64,000 bases of DNA from Sphingopyxis sp. MWB1 (GTDB lineage Bacteria > Pseudomonadota > Alphaproteobacteria > Sphingomonadales > Sphingomonadaceae). The stretch covers positions 1,054,001 to 1,118,000 of the forward strand of contig NZ_JQFJ01000002.1 of assembly GCF_000763945.1 (NCBI RefSeq). The letters run 5' to 3'. Below are positions 36,361 through 45,420 of this stretch, piece by piece. The stretch's first letter is position 1. Each line of letters begins with the position of its first letter. Under the pieces are notes generated by a model. That model was not told the DNA's origin and made no database searches. It saw only the letters and a program-made list of their open reading frames with translations. The translations under genes and the position numbers were made by a program.

Positions 36361-36736
36361 TGAAGGTCCCCGTTTTAAATGGTCAGCTATTTTCCTAGAC
36401 GGCGAAGCCAGCGCTTTCCGACCCCAATGTTTCGACCAACGCCCTGCCCGCTTCGACCAGCGGCGTTCCCGACCAGAGGGATGGAACAACAACGAACAGG
36501 CTTGATCGCGATTCGCAAATGACCTTCGCCCGCGCTCCCACGGGACCCCTGGCGGGGGCCGCTCAAGGGAAACCCGGCCCGATTCCGTCCCAATTTCGAT
36601 GTCAGCCAGCATTTTCGAATCGAATCCGGACCTAAAGCAACCAATAATTAAGCGAATTGACGCATCACCCCCTTGACATGCCGGATTGTATAGCAATTCT
36701 CGCATTTCTCGGGATTCGCCCGCCGGGGAGGGTTTA
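36361..36736. other. 376-base intergenic region without a gene
   Basis: Divergent spacer between the S9 peptidase and a small membrane protein. I see no conserved ORF, tRNA or repeat. It contains a promoter-like TTGACA at 36673-36678 close to the downstream gene and a strong GGAGG before ATG 36737. The rest is ordinary GC-rich sequence with no clear structure. Confidence 0.6.
36673..36701 (+). promoter_or_regulatory. candidate sigma70 promoter for the small membrane protein gene
   Basis: A consensus TTGACA at 36673-36678 is followed after 17 bases by a weak AATTCT (36696-36701). The -35 match is exact, but the -10 is poor. It lies 36 bases before the ATG at 36737, a sensible leader length. 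Confidence 0.35.
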
Positions 36737-37135
36737 ATGGCTACGACGTTCGAGCCGCGTCTTTGGAACCGCGCAACCGCCAGCGTACCGCCGGCGCGAA
36801 GTCTTGGCCGACGAATGACCGTTCATGCGGCGATGGCACTGCTTGCTTTTGCAGGCTTGCAAATCTGGCTTGTCCTGAGCGCAGTGGACAAGGGCGCGCC
36901 AACAGCGCTCATCTTTATCGCGCTGGCGGTTCTGCTGGCGCTGGCGATTCCCATCACCCGCAAATTTGAACGCCGCTGGTATCGGCTAAGCCGCGAAGCG
37001 CTGGCAAGCTGGGGACTGCATGCGCGGTTCCGTCGCGATGTCCGCCGCCTGTGGGTAGTTGCCTTGACCCTGCCCTTCTTGTGGGTCAGCGGCGCGCTTG
37101 CAGCCACCGATGCCATCGCCGCGATCGTCGGCTGA
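36737..37135 (+). CDS. small multi-pass membrane protein, unknown function
   Basis: 132 residues with about three membrane helices: residues 30-50 (VHAAMALLAFAGLQIWLVL), 58-72 (ALIFIALAVLLALAIP) and near 107-128 (LWVVALTLPFLWVSGALAA). Short basic loops and tail. GGAGG at 36727 with 6-base spacing makes ATG 36737 the start rather than an upstream opening at 36686. I do not recognise a family. It precedes pmbA by 58 bases on the same strand. Confidence 0.75.
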   Translation: MATTFEPRLWNRATASVPPARSLGRRMTVHAAMALLAFAGLQIWLVLSAVDKGAPTALIFIALAVLLALAIPITRKFERRWYRLSREALASWGLHARFRRDVRRLWVVALTLPFLWVSGALAATDAIAAIVG

Positions 37136-37193
37136 CAACTGATCGGACAAGTTAGATTTTGACGCTGCGCGCCGCCACGTATAGGGCGCGGCC

Positions 37194-38537
37194 ATGCTGA
37201 GCGTATCCGAAGCCCTCGACCGCGCGCAATTGATGTGCGACGCCGCGACCAAAGCTGGCGCCGACGCCGCCGACGCGCTTTACTATTGCAATGCCGCTAC
37301 ATCGGTATCGATGAGACTGGGTCAATTGGAAGATGTCGAGCGATCAGAAAGCCAGGATATCTCGCTGCGTGTCTTTGTCGGACAGCGCAGCGCAAGTGTC
37401 TCCACCGGAGATATGGACGAGGGCGAACTCGCCAAGCTGGTAGACCGCTGCGTCGCCATGGCGCGTGAAGCGCCCGAAGATATTTATGCCGGCCTCGCGC
37501 CCGCCGACCTGTTGTTCAAGGGCGAGGCACCGGACCTCGACCTTGATGATGGTAGCGAAGCGGACCCGCAGGCTTTGCGCGAAGCCGCACTGGCAGCCGA
37601 GGAGGCCGCGCGCGCCATCGACGGTGTCACCAATAGTGAAGGCGGCAGCGCGAGCCATAGCCGCACCCGTTTCGCACTTGTCACGAGCCATGGCTTTGCA
37701 GGAGGCTATGGATCGAGTGGGCACAGCCTGTCGGCGAGCGTAATCGCGGGCGAAGGCGCTGCCATGCAGCGCGACTATGGCTGGCACAGCGCGCATCATC
37801 TAGCCGATCTGGAAAACGCGGATGAAATCGGCGCCCGCGCAGGGATGCGCGCGGTGGCGCGGCTCAACCCGGGCAAAGCGCCGGGCGGCAAGGTTCCGGT
37901 GATTTTGGATCCGCGCGTCGGCAGCAGCATCGTCGGCCATTTGCTGAGCGCCATAGCCGGGCCCGCAGTGGCGCGCGGCACGAGCTTTCTGCTGGGCAAG
38001 GAAGATCAGCCGCTGTTCGACAGTAGCATCGTAATCCGCGATGAGCCTCACCGTCCGCGTGGACTTCGCAGCCGCGCCTTCGATGGCGAAGGCCTGCCAA
38101 CAGCGGCACGCGACATCGTTATGAATGGCAGAATCAGCGGCTGGTTGCTCGACACAGCATCGGCCAAGCAGCTTGGTCTTCAACCGACCGGCCACGCCAG
38201 TCGCGGTGGCGGCGCATCGGGGGTCAGTGCATCGAACCTGCACCTTGCCCCGGGCAGCGTCACCCGCGAAGCCTTGATGGCCGATATCAAGCGCGGCGTT
38301 CTGGTCACCGAACTGATCGGCCAGGGCGTCAACCCGGTCACCGGCGATTATAGCCGGGGCGCATCGGGTTTTCTGATTGAGGATGGCGCGATTGCCGGGC
38401 CAGTTGCCGAATTTACGGTGGCGGGCAATCTGATCGACATGTTCGCCGCGCTAATCCCGGCCGATGACTTGGAATTCCGGCACGGCACCAATGTTCCCAC
38501 TTTGCGGATCGACGGCATGACCGTCGCGAGCAGCTAA
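37194..38537 (+). CDS. pmbA: metalloprotease PmbA/TldE-type
   Basis: 447-residue TldD/PmbA family protein. The N-terminal half has LSVSEALDRAQ and ESQDISLRVFVGQRSASVST, and the C-terminal barrel has IAGPAVARGTSFLLGK and LVTELIGQGVNPVTGDYSRGASG. PmbA is the non-metal-binding partner of TldD. Together they degrade unfolded peptides and process microcins in E. coli. TldD is not visible here. It is followed after 12 bases by the phosphatase gene. Confidence 0.93.
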   Translation: MLSVSEALDRAQLMCDAATKAGADAADALYYCNAATSVSMRLGQLEDVERSESQDISLRVFVGQRSASVSTGDMDEGELAKLVDRCVAMAREAPEDIYAGLAPADLLFKGEAPDLDLDDGSEADPQALREAALAAEEAARAIDGVTNSEGGSASHSRTRFALVTSHGFAGGYGSSGHSLSASVIAGEGAAMQRDYGWHSAHHLADLENADEIGARAGMRAVARLNPGKAPGGKVPVILDPRVGSSIVGHLLSAIAGPAVARGTSFLLGKEDQPLFDSSIVIRDEPHRPRGLRSRAFDGEGLPTAARDIVMNGRISGWLLDTASAKQLGLQPTGHASRGGGASGVSASNLHLAPGSVTREALMADIKRGVLVTELIGQGVNPVTGDYSRGASGFLIEDGAIAGPVAEFTVAGNLIDMFAALIPADDLEFRHGTNVPTLRIDGMTVASS

Positions 38538-38549
38538 AAGCGCAGCGCC

Positions 38550-39344
38550 TTGACGCCTGCCCGCAACCTGGAGGCCGTGATCGCCGCGACGCGCGAGGTT
38601 GGCGACATGGCGATCGCGCGCTGGCGCGGTGAGGGAAAGGCAGTCAATGTCTGGGACAAATCGCATAATAATCCCGTCAGCGACGTCGACCTGGCGGTCG
38701 ATGCGCGGCTGAAAGCCGTTCTGGGCGCCATCGTGCCCGATGCGGGCTGGCTCTCGGAAGAAACCGCCGACAGCAAGGAGCGGCTGTCGCGCCGTGCCAT
38801 GTGGTGCGTCGACCCTATCGACGGCACGCGCGATTTCATCCGCGGGCGGCCCGGCTGGGCGGTTTCGGTCGCGCTGGTGCTGGATGGGGAACCCGAAATC
38901 GGCGTCCTCTATGCGCCCGCTCTGGACGAGCTTTGGGTCGCACAGCGCGGCCAGGGCGCGAGCCTCAACGGCGAAACGCTGCACGCCAGCACGCGGCAAC
39001 AGTTCAGCGGCGCGCGCGTTCCCGCCGACAGCCTGCCCAAGGTCGATCGCGATCTGGTCATGGTGACCAAACCGAACAGCATCGCGCTGCGGATGGCGCT
39101 GGTTGCCGATGATCGTGCCGATCTGGTCGCCACGCTGCGCTGGGGCTATGAATGGGACGTCGCCGCCGCAGCCCTGATCGCCGCCGAGGCAGGAGCGACG
39201 GTCACCGACGCCTTTGGCGCGCCGCTCGCCTTTAACACGCCGCGTGCACAGGCCTTTGGCGTTATCGCCTGCGCGCCCGCCATTCACGCCGCCGTGGTCG
39301 AGCGCCTGCACGACCGGGCAGTGACGCTTTCAGCCGCGCGCTGA
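38550..39344 (+). CDS. inositol monophosphatase superfamily, CysQ-like 3'(2'),5'-bisphosphate nucleotidase
   Basis: 264 residues. Metal-site motifs are SEE (WLSEETAD), the signature DPIDGTRDF and WDVAAAALIAAEAG. Either 3'-phosphoadenosine 5'-phosphate hydrolysis (CysQ) or another inositol-phosphatase-family role is possible. The start is TTG 38550, 12 bases after the pmbA stop: the same frame is closed by that stop, and the next candidate (GTG 38577) would clip the first helix. It is probably in the pmbA operon. Confidence 0.85.
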   Translation: MTPARNLEAVIAATREVGDMAIARWRGEGKAVNVWDKSHNNPVSDVDLAVDARLKAVLGAIVPDAGWLSEETADSKERLSRRAMWCVDPIDGTRDFIRGRPGWAVSVALVLDGEPEIGVLYAPALDELWVAQRGQGASLNGETLHASTRQQFSGARVPADSLPKVDRDLVMVTKPNSIALRMALVADDRADLVATLRWGYEWDVAAAALIAAEAGATVTDAFGAPLAFNTPRAQAFGVIACAPAIHAAVVERLHDRAVTLSAAR

Positions 39345-39391
39345 GACGCAGCGGCCTGCGCCCCCCCAGCGCCGAAAAAGCCCGGTTGCGC

Positions 39392-39420
39392 TTGACATTC
39401 GGGCCGACTCGCCCTAACCG
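39392..39420 (+). promoter_or_regulatory. candidate sigma70 promoter of the rpsM operon
   Basis: TTGACA at 39392-39397 followed after 17 bases by TAACCG (39415-39420). Exact -35 and weak -10. It lies 136 bases before the rpsM ATG, in the 212-base gap after the phosphatase gene, where the operon needs a promoter because no ribosomal genes precede it. Confidence 0.45.
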
Positions 39421-39556
39421 CCACCCTATTCCGACAACATGACCGGACGGCGAAGCGCGCCTGGCGCATTCGTGGTCCGTTTTTTGCGTTGGATAATCAG
39501 ACGCTTTGAGATGGGGCCGTTGCCAGCGCGCCCTGTGGAGCAGGAGAAAGTTACCA

Positions 39557-39925
39557 ATGGCACGTATCGCGGGCGTCAATCTGCCCACCAACAAGCGCGT
39601 AATCATCGCGCTCACCTACATCCACGGCATCGGCCGCAAGACCGCCGTCGACATTGCCGACAAGTTGGGCATCGACCACAGCCGCCGTATTCAGGACCTC
39701 AGCGACGCCGAAGTCCTCCAGATCCGTGAAACCCTCGACGCTGATCACACGGTGGAAGGCGACCTGCGCCGCAACACCGCGATGAACATCAAGCGCCTGA
39801 TGGACCTCGCCTGCTATCGCGGCCTGCGCCACCGCAAGGGCCTGCCGGTTCGCGGCCAGCGTACGCACACCAATGCGCGCACCCGCAAGGGCAAAGCGAA
39901 GCCGATCGCCGGCAAGAAGAAATAA
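39557..39925 (+). CDS. rpsM: 30S ribosomal protein S13
   Basis: 122 residues, normal size. [20 protein letters not shown] opens the protein and the basic C-terminus [19 protein letters not shown] binds 16S rRNA and contacts the P-site tRNA. AGGAG precedes the ATG at about 39541-39545. First gene of the alpha operon here, with rpsK 104 bases downstream. Confidence 0.98.
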   Translation: MARIAGVNLPTNKRVIIALTYIHGIGRKTAVDIADKLGIDHSRRIQDLSDAEVLQIRETLDADHTVEGDLRRNTAMNIKRLMDLACYRGLRHRKGLPVRGQRTHTNARTRKGKAKPIAGKKK

Positions 39926-39934
39926 GATCCGCCG

Positions 39935-39950
39935 TCGCCCGCAAGGGCGA
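39935..39950 (+). other. GCAA-tetraloop hairpin between rpsM and rpsK
   Basis: A perfect 6-base stem TCGCCC / GGGCGA closed by GCAA, a GNRA-type tetraloop, lies just past the rpsM stop. It is probably a stable mRNA hairpin rather than a terminator because no T-run follows and rpsK is expressed from the same message. Confidence 0.5.
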
Positions 39951-40029
39951 TGCTGCTTATTTCTATGCCGGAGGCCGCCTTACCATGGCACCATCGGCCG
40001 TTTCAGGATTACAGGTTTAGGAATTCAAC

Positions 40030-40419
40030 ATGGCTCGTGAACCGCAGCGCCTTCGTCGGCGCGAACGCAAGAATATCTCGTCGGGTGTCGCCCACGTCAA
40101 CGCCACCTTCAACAACACGATGATCACCATCACCGACGCGCAGGGCAATGCCATTGCCTGGTCGAGCGCCGGCATGATGGGCTTCAAGGGCAGCCGCAAA
40201 TCGACGCCCTATGCCGCGCAGGTCTGCGCGGAAGACGCCGGCAAGAAGGCCGCCGAACATGGCGTCCGCACGCTGGAAGTTGAAGTCAAGGGCCCCGGCG
40301 CGGGCCGTGAATCGGCTCTGCGCGCGCTGCAGGCGGTCGGGTTTCACATTACGTCGATCCGCGACGTGACGCCGATCCCGCACAATGGCGTCCGCCCGGC
40401 CAAACGCCGCCGCGTCTGA
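40030..40419 (+). CDS. rpsK: 30S ribosomal protein S11
   Basis: 129 residues. The conserved core [20 protein letters not shown] and the C-terminal [17 protein letters not shown] are diagnostic of S11, which sits in the platform of the small subunit near the Shine-Dalgarno helix. rpoA follows 103 bases downstream; rpsD is not between them, as is usual in alphaproteobacteria. Confidence 0.98.
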   Translation: MAREPQRLRRRERKNISSGVAHVNATFNNTMITITDAQGNAIAWSSAGMMGFKGSRKSTPYAAQVCAEDAGKKAAEHGVRTLEVEVKGPGAGRESALRALQAVGFHITSIRDVTPIPHNGVRPAKRRRV

Positions 40420-40522
40420 CGTTTTCGGATCGGCGGCCAGCGCGCCGCCGCGCCGTTATACTATTTCACGCTGGACCGGCCGACCGACCCCGACCCGTCC
40501 CGCCATCAGCAAAGGGAAGTCT

Positions 40523-41581
40523 ATGACTGTCAATATCCGGAACTGGCAGGAATTGAAGAAGCCCAGCAACCTGGAAATCAAGGCTGGCAGCGACGGCAAG
40601 CGCAAGGCTACCTTCGTCGCCGAGCCGCTGGAACGCGGTTTTGGCCTGACGCTGGGCAACGCGCTGCGCCGCGTTCTCCTTTCGTCGCTCCAGGGTGCGG
40701 CGATTACCTCGATCAAGATCGAAAATGTGCTGCATGAATTCAGCAGCCTTGCCGGCGTCCGGGAAGATGTTACCGACATCGTCCTTAACGTGAAGCAGAT
40801 CGCGCTCAAGATGGAAGGCGAAGGCCCCAAGCGGCTTCAGCTTTCGGCTACGGGCCCTGCGACCGTCAAGGCGGGCGATATCATGGTTTCGGGCGACATC
40901 AAGGTGATGAACCCGAACCATGTTATCTGCCACCTCGACGATGGTGCGACGCTGAACATGGAACTCGTTGCCGATACGGGCAAGGGCTATGTCCCCGCGA
41001 CCGCCAACCGCCCGGCTGATGCGCCGATCGGCCTGATCCCGGTCGACTCGCTCTATTCACCGGTCCGTCAGGTCGCCTATAAGGTCGACAATGCCCGCAT
41101 CGGGCAGGAGCTTGACTATGACAAGCTGAACCTGACTGTCGAAACCGATGGCACGGTCACGCCGGAAGATGCCGTTGCCTATGCCGCGCGCATCCTTCAG
41201 GACCAGTTGCAGGTGTTCGTCCACTTCGAAGAAGCGATGAACGACAGCGGCCTGATCGGCATGGCGGCACCCAGCCAGTCGAGCGACGAGTCCGACGCCA
41301 ACCAGCTCAACCGCTTCCTCCTCAAGAAGGTGGACGAACTGGAATTGTCGGTCCGCAGCGCGAACTGCCTGAAGAACGACAATATCATCTATATTGGCGA
41401 TCTGGTCCAAAAGACCGAAGCCGAAATGCTTCGCACGCCGAACTTCGGTCGCAAGTCGCTGAATGAGATCAAGGAAGTGCTCTCGTCCATGGGACTGCGC
41501 CTTGGCATGGATATCCCCGGCTGGCCGCCGGAAAATATCGAGGAAATGGCCAAGAAGCTCGAACAGGAGCTGCTGGGTTAA
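40523..41581 (+). CDS. rpoA: DNA-directed RNA polymerase subunit alpha
   Basis: 352 residues. The N-terminal dimerisation domain has [22 protein letters not shown] (assembly motif) and the C-terminal domain has [18 protein letters not shown] and the final [21 protein letters not shown] helix. alpha-CTD binds UP elements and activators. ATG 40523 (MTVNIRN) has AAAGGGAAG just upstream. The longer opening to 40385 overlaps rpsK. Confidence 0.98.
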   Translation: MTVNIRNWQELKKPSNLEIKAGSDGKRKATFVAEPLERGFGLTLGNALRRVLLSSLQGAAITSIKIENVLHEFSSLAGVREDVTDIVLNVKQIALKMEGEGPKRLQLSATGPATVKAGDIMVSGDIKVMNPNHVICHLDDGATLNMELVADTGKGYVPATANRPADAPIGLIPVDSLYSPVRQVAYKVDNARIGQELDYDKLNLTVETDGTVTPEDAVAYAARILQDQLQVFVHFEEAMNDSGLIGMAAPSQSSDESDANQLNRFLLKKVDELELSVRSANCLKNDNIIYIGDLVQKTEAEMLRTPNFGRKSLNEIKEVLSSMGLRLGMDIPGWPPENIEEMAKKLEQELLG

Positions 41582-41688
41582 AAACCCTCCCCGCTTGCTG
41601 GAGGATCAAACGGGAATGGGCTCCCCCGCAAGTGGGCCTGGCTTGGGGTTCCGTCAAACGGCCCCTCTGACAAACGAAGGAATATACT

Positions 41689-42111
41689 ATGCGTCATAAA
41701 TCGGGTGGCCGGAAGCTGCAGCGCACGAGCGCGCATCGTACGGCAATGTTTCGCAACATGTCGGCTTCGCTCATCAAGCATGAGCAGATCACGACGACCG
41801 TCGCCAAGGCGAAGGAACTGCGCCCCTATGTCGAAAAGCTGGTCACGCTCGCCAAGCGCGGCGGCCTTGCCAATCGCCGCCTGGCGCAAAGCCGCCTGAT
41901 GGACGACACACAGCTCAAGAAGCTGTTCGATGTGCTGGCCGAGCGTTACAAGGACCGCAACGGCGGTTATACGCGCGTCATCAAGGCCGGCATTCGTGCA
42001 TCGGACGCAGCGCCGATTGCGATCATCGAATTTGTCGACCGCGACATCGATGCGAAGGGCCAAGATTCGGGCCCCGTCGAGCAGTATGACGAGGATATGG
42101 CCGAAGCCTGA
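41689..42111 (+). CDS. rplQ: 50S ribosomal protein L17
   Basis: 140 residues. The start [20 protein letters not shown] and the conserved [21 protein letters not shown] identify L17. The last gene of the alpha operon, followed within 24 bases by a strong terminator. Its acidic C-terminal extension is common in alphaproteobacteria. Confidence 0.98.
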   Translation: MRHKSGGRKLQRTSAHRTAMFRNMSASLIKHEQITTTVAKAKELRPYVEKLVTLAKRGGLANRRLAQSRLMDDTQLKKLFDVLAERYKDRNGGYTRVIKAGIRASDAAPIAIIEFVDRDIDAKGQDSGPVEQYDEDMAEA

Positions 42112-42134
42112 TCGGCAGGCGCCATAAAAGATAG

Positions 42135-42172
42135 AAGGGCGGCGTCCAAAAGGATGGCCGCCCTTTTCTTTG
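42135..42172 (+). terminator. intrinsic terminator after rplQ
   Basis: A 9-base perfect stem AAGGGCGGC / GCCGCCCTT, a 13-base loop, and a T-rich tract TTCTTTG follow the rplQ stop. Good form for a Rho-independent terminator of the alpha operon. Confidence 0.82.
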
Positions 42173-42299
42173 TCTCCTTTGCTCGCCAACGAAGATAGCA
42201 AGTCCCTCCTTCCCCCTTTCCAGCCACCCGTCGCGGCGCGGCGCTTTCCGTTTACGTAAAGTGATTGCGCGGGGCGCCGCGACGGGATAGTCAGGACCC

Positions 42300-43478
42300 A
42301 TGCTTTTGGGTTTTCTCGACGAACTGCGCGCCGCCGGCATTCCGGCGAGCCTGAAAGAGCATCTGATGCTGCTCGAAGCGCTCGACCGCGAAGTGATCGA
42401 CCGCAGCCCCGAGCAATTCTACTATCTCTCCCGCGCCATTTACGTGAAGGATGAAGGCCTGCTCGACCGCTTCGATCAGGTGTTCAACAAGGTCTTCAAG
42501 GGGATTCTGACCGATTATGGCCAGAACCCCGTCGATGTCCCCGAAGAATGGCTGAAGGCGGTCGCCGAAAAGTATCTCACGCCCGAGGAGATGGAGGGGA
42601 TCAAGTCACTCGGCGACTGGGACGAGATTATGGAGACGTTGAAAAAACGGCTCGAAGAACAGCAAAAGCGCCACCAGGGCGGCAATAAATGGATCGGTAC
42701 CGGCGGAACCAGCCCTTATGGCAACTCCGGCTATAATCCCGAAGGGGTACGGATCGGCGGCGAGAGCAAGCACAAGCGCGCACTGAAGGTCTGGGAAAAG
42801 CGCGAGTTCCAGAATCTCGACAATACGAAGGAACTCGGCACCCGCAATATCAAGATCGCGCTGCGCCGTCTGCGCAAATTTGCGCGCGAGGGCGCGGCGG
42901 ACGAGCTGGATATCGAGGGTACGATCGACGGCACCGCGCGGCAAGGCTGGCTCGACATCAAGATGCGCCCCGAGCGGCGCAATGCGGTCAAGCTGCTGCT
43001 GTTCCTCGACGTCGGCGGGTCGATGGACCCGTTCATCAAGCTGTGCGAGGAATTGTTCAGCGCCGCGACGAGCGAATTCAAGAATCTGGAATTCTTCTAT
43101 TTCCACAACTGCCCCTATGAAGGGGTGTGGAAGGATAATCATCGCCGCTGGTCCGACCGGACGCCCATGTGGGATATCCTCCACAAATATGGCCATGACT
43201 ATAAGGTGATTTTCGTCGGCGATGCGTCGATGAGCGCCTATGAAATCACCCACCCGGGCGGCAGCGTCGAGCATTTCAACGAGGAAGCGGGCGCAGTCTG
43301 GCTCCAGCGCATCACCCATGTCTATCCGGCGGCCGTATGGCTCAATCCGGTGCCCGAGGCGCATTGGGGCTATACCCAGTCGGTGAAGCTGATCAAACAG
43401 TTGATGAACGACCGCATGTATCCGCTGACGCTGGCCGGGCTGGATGATGCGATGCGCGAGCTGACGCGCAAACATTGA
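42300..43478 (+). CDS. VWA domain-containing protein, CoxE family
   Basis: 392 residues. N-terminal helical region with GFLDELRAAGIPASLKEHLM, a long charged helix with KKRLEEQQKRHQGG, and a C-terminal von Willebrand A domain whose metal-ion motif reads DVGGS instead of DxSxS. CoxE-type proteins usually pair with a MoxR-like AAA+ ATPase to mature metalloenzymes, but no such partner is adjacent. It stands alone after the rplQ terminator. Confidence 0.87.
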   Translation: MLLGFLDELRAAGIPASLKEHLMLLEALDREVIDRSPEQFYYLSRAIYVKDEGLLDRFDQVFNKVFKGILTDYGQNPVDVPEEWLKAVAEKYLTPEEMEGIKSLGDWDEIMETLKKRLEEQQKRHQGGNKWIGTGGTSPYGNSGYNPEGVRIGGESKHKRALKVWEKREFQNLDNTKELGTRNIKIALRRLRKFAREGAADELDIEGTIDGTARQGWLDIKMRPERRNAVKLLLFLDVGGSMDPFIKLCEELFSAATSEFKNLEFFYFHNCPYEGVWKDNHRRWSDRTPMWDILHKYGHDYKVIFVGDASMSAYEITHPGGSVEHFNEEAGAVWLQRITHVYPAAVWLNPVPEAHWGYTQSVKLIKQLMNDRMYPLTLAGLDDAMRELTRKH

Positions 43479-43592
43479 TCCCCGGCATCACTTTGGCGGT
43501 GACGGCCCTGCGCCGATTGGCTAATCCCCTGTCTGTCGCGTGAGGCGCGATGCCAACGAGCCTGGCTTTGGGCCCGCTGTAGTGGACGCTCC

Positions 43593-44399
43593 ATGTTCGA
43601 CCTGCCTCTTCTCACCATCTTGCTGCTCACCGGCTTTATCAACCTCATTGGCGCGCTGGCCTATGCGGCGCGGATTGCGGGGGTGCGGACGGGGCGGATT
43701 GCCATGTCTTTTGCGCTGTTCAACATCCTGCTGCTCTTTTCGCGGACGTCGAACAGCTTCCTCGGCCCCTTTCTTGCCAAGCGGATCGAGACGCGGATAC
43801 ATGATGGCACGGGGGCGACGCTGTTCCTCGACATGCAGATGGTTCTCGCCGCCGCGAGCGTGGCGACTTTGATCGGGATTCTGCTGGTGCCGACGGGCCA
43901 GCGCCTCTTTGCGGCTGCCATCGACTGGTATCAGGATCATCGCTCGACGACCCGGCTCGCGGTCAAGGCCGTCAGCCCCGGCGGACTGGCCACAGTGCGG
44001 CGTTCGCTGCGCTGGCCGCGGCTGTCGCATTTGCGGCGCTGGACGATGCCGCCGGGAATGGGCTGGGGCATATTGGTCGCCAATTGCCTGGCCCAGTCGC
44101 TGCTGGCGGTCGGGGTCGTCGCGTCGCTTTATGCCGGATATCTGGCGCCCGAATTTCGCGTCACCGCCTCGCAGCTTTCGGCGCTGATCAACGGCTTTGC
44201 CACCATATTGCTGTTCGCCTTCATCGACCCGCAATTGTCAGTGATGACCGACGATGCGGTGCACGGCAGCGTCGGCGAAGGCGATTTCCGGCGGGCGATC
44301 ATGCTGATCTCTCTGAGCCGGCTGGCCGGCACCATATTGGCGCAATTGCTGCTGCTTCCCGCCGCCATGCTGATCGCGCTGGTGGCGGTCCATGTCTGA
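43593..44399 (+). CDS. lipid II flippase Amj family protein (DUF2837)
   Basis: 268-residue multi-pass inner-membrane protein. N-terminal helix pair LLTGFINLIGALAYAAR and the family motif SRTSNSFLGPFLAKRIE mark the Amj/DUF2837 family. Amj can replace MurJ as a lipid II flippase in Bacillus subtilis (known family function). The stop overlaps the DUF817 start by 8 bases. Its neighbours, DUF817 and a NamZ-like muramidase, also point to envelope work. Confidence 0.82.
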   Translation: MFDLPLLTILLLTGFINLIGALAYAARIAGVRTGRIAMSFALFNILLLFSRTSNSFLGPFLAKRIETRIHDGTGATLFLDMQMVLAAASVATLIGILLVPTGQRLFAAAIDWYQDHRSTTRLAVKAVSPGGLATVRRSLRWPRLSHLRRWTMPPGMGWGILVANCLAQSLLAVGVVASLYAGYLAPEFRVTASQLSALINGFATILLFAFIDPQLSVMTDDAVHGSVGEGDFRRAIMLISLSRLAGTILAQLLLLPAAMLIALVAVHV

Positions 44400-45315
44400 G
44401 TTTCCTCCCCTGCCCCGGCATAGCCGCTTTTATGCGGTTCGTACGCGGCTGGAGGCGATGGCGGTGGCGCCGGGGCCGCGTGGGTGGTTCCTCGAATTTC
44501 TGGTGTTCGGCTTCAAGCAGGGCTGGGCCTGCCTGTTCGGCGGATTGATGCTCGCGCTGCTGCTCGCGACCCATTTCTGGTGGCCCGAAAATGCGCCTAT
44601 CCATCGTTATGACGCGATCACGATCGGGGCGGTGCTGATCCAGATCGGCATGCTTGCCTTTCGGCTGGAGACGCCGAAGGAGGCACTGGTCATCCTGATT
44701 TTCCATGTCGTCGGCACGGTGATGGAGCTGTTCAAGACGGCGGCGGGGTCGTGGCAATATCCCGAGGCGAGTCTGCTGCATATCGGCGCGGTGCCGCTGT
44801 TTTCGGGGTTCATGTACGCCTCGGTCGGCAGCTATATCGCGCGGGTGTGGCGTATCTTCGATTTTCGCTACACCCATTATCCGCCGCGCTGGGCCAGCTT
44901 TGCGCTGGCGGGGGCGATTTATGTCAACTTTTTTGCCCATCACTGGACCTATGACATTCGCTGGCTGCTCTTTGCCGCGACCGCGCTGCTCTTCTGGCGC
45001 TGTCAGGTGTGGTTCCGGCCGCTGCATGTGCATCGGCGCATGCCCTTGCTCGTCGGCTGGGGGCTGGTGGCGTTGTTTATCTGGTTTGCCGAGAATATCG
45101 GCACTTTTGCGCGCGCCTGGACCTATCCCAATCAGGCGAACGGGTGGGAGATGGTCGGGATCGAGAAGCTGGGGAGCTGGTATCTGCTGATGATCATCTC
45201 CTTTGTGCTGGTCAGCATTGTCCAGCGGCCAAGGGGGATCAAAGAAGGGGTGGAAGGTGGCAAAGGTGCACGTGAGCTTGCACGGGAAGGCAGCGCTTTT
45301 GATAATTATTATTAA
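44392..45315 (+). CDS. DUF817 family membrane protein
   Basis: 307 residues with about eight membrane helices. Recognised by FFAHHWTYDIRW and PLFSGFMYASVGSYIARVWR. The family is known in many bacteria but without a proven function. The 8-base overlap with the Amj-like gene implies translational coupling. The last codons are polar and end GSAFDNYY. Confidence 0.85.
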   Translation: MSEFPPLPRHSRFYAVRTRLEAMAVAPGPRGWFLEFLVFGFKQGWACLFGGLMLALLLATHFWWPENAPIHRYDAITIGAVLIQIGMLAFRLETPKEALVILIFHVVGTVMELFKTAAGSWQYPEASLLHIGAVPLFSGFMYASVGSYIARVWRIFDFRYTHYPPRWASFALAGAIYVNFFAHHWTYDIRWLLFAATALLFWRCQVWFRPLHVHRRMPLLVGWGLVALFIWFAENIGTFARAWTYPNQANGWEMVGIEKLGSWYLLMIISFVLVSIVQRPRGIKEGVEGGKGARELAREGSAFDNYY

Positions 45316-45420
45316 TTATCAAATGCCTATACGGAAGTTGAATGTTTCAGGGCGCCATTTTGGGGTCGGCAGGTTGCCGCGCGGGCGCGGCGGCGCCCCT
45401 GCCCTGCCGCACCAAAGGCG

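Noticed and set aside
41582..41660. Hairpin after rpoA as a terminator
   Set aside because: Imperfect stem, no T-run, and rplQ continues the operon; more likely a dispersed palindrome relic.
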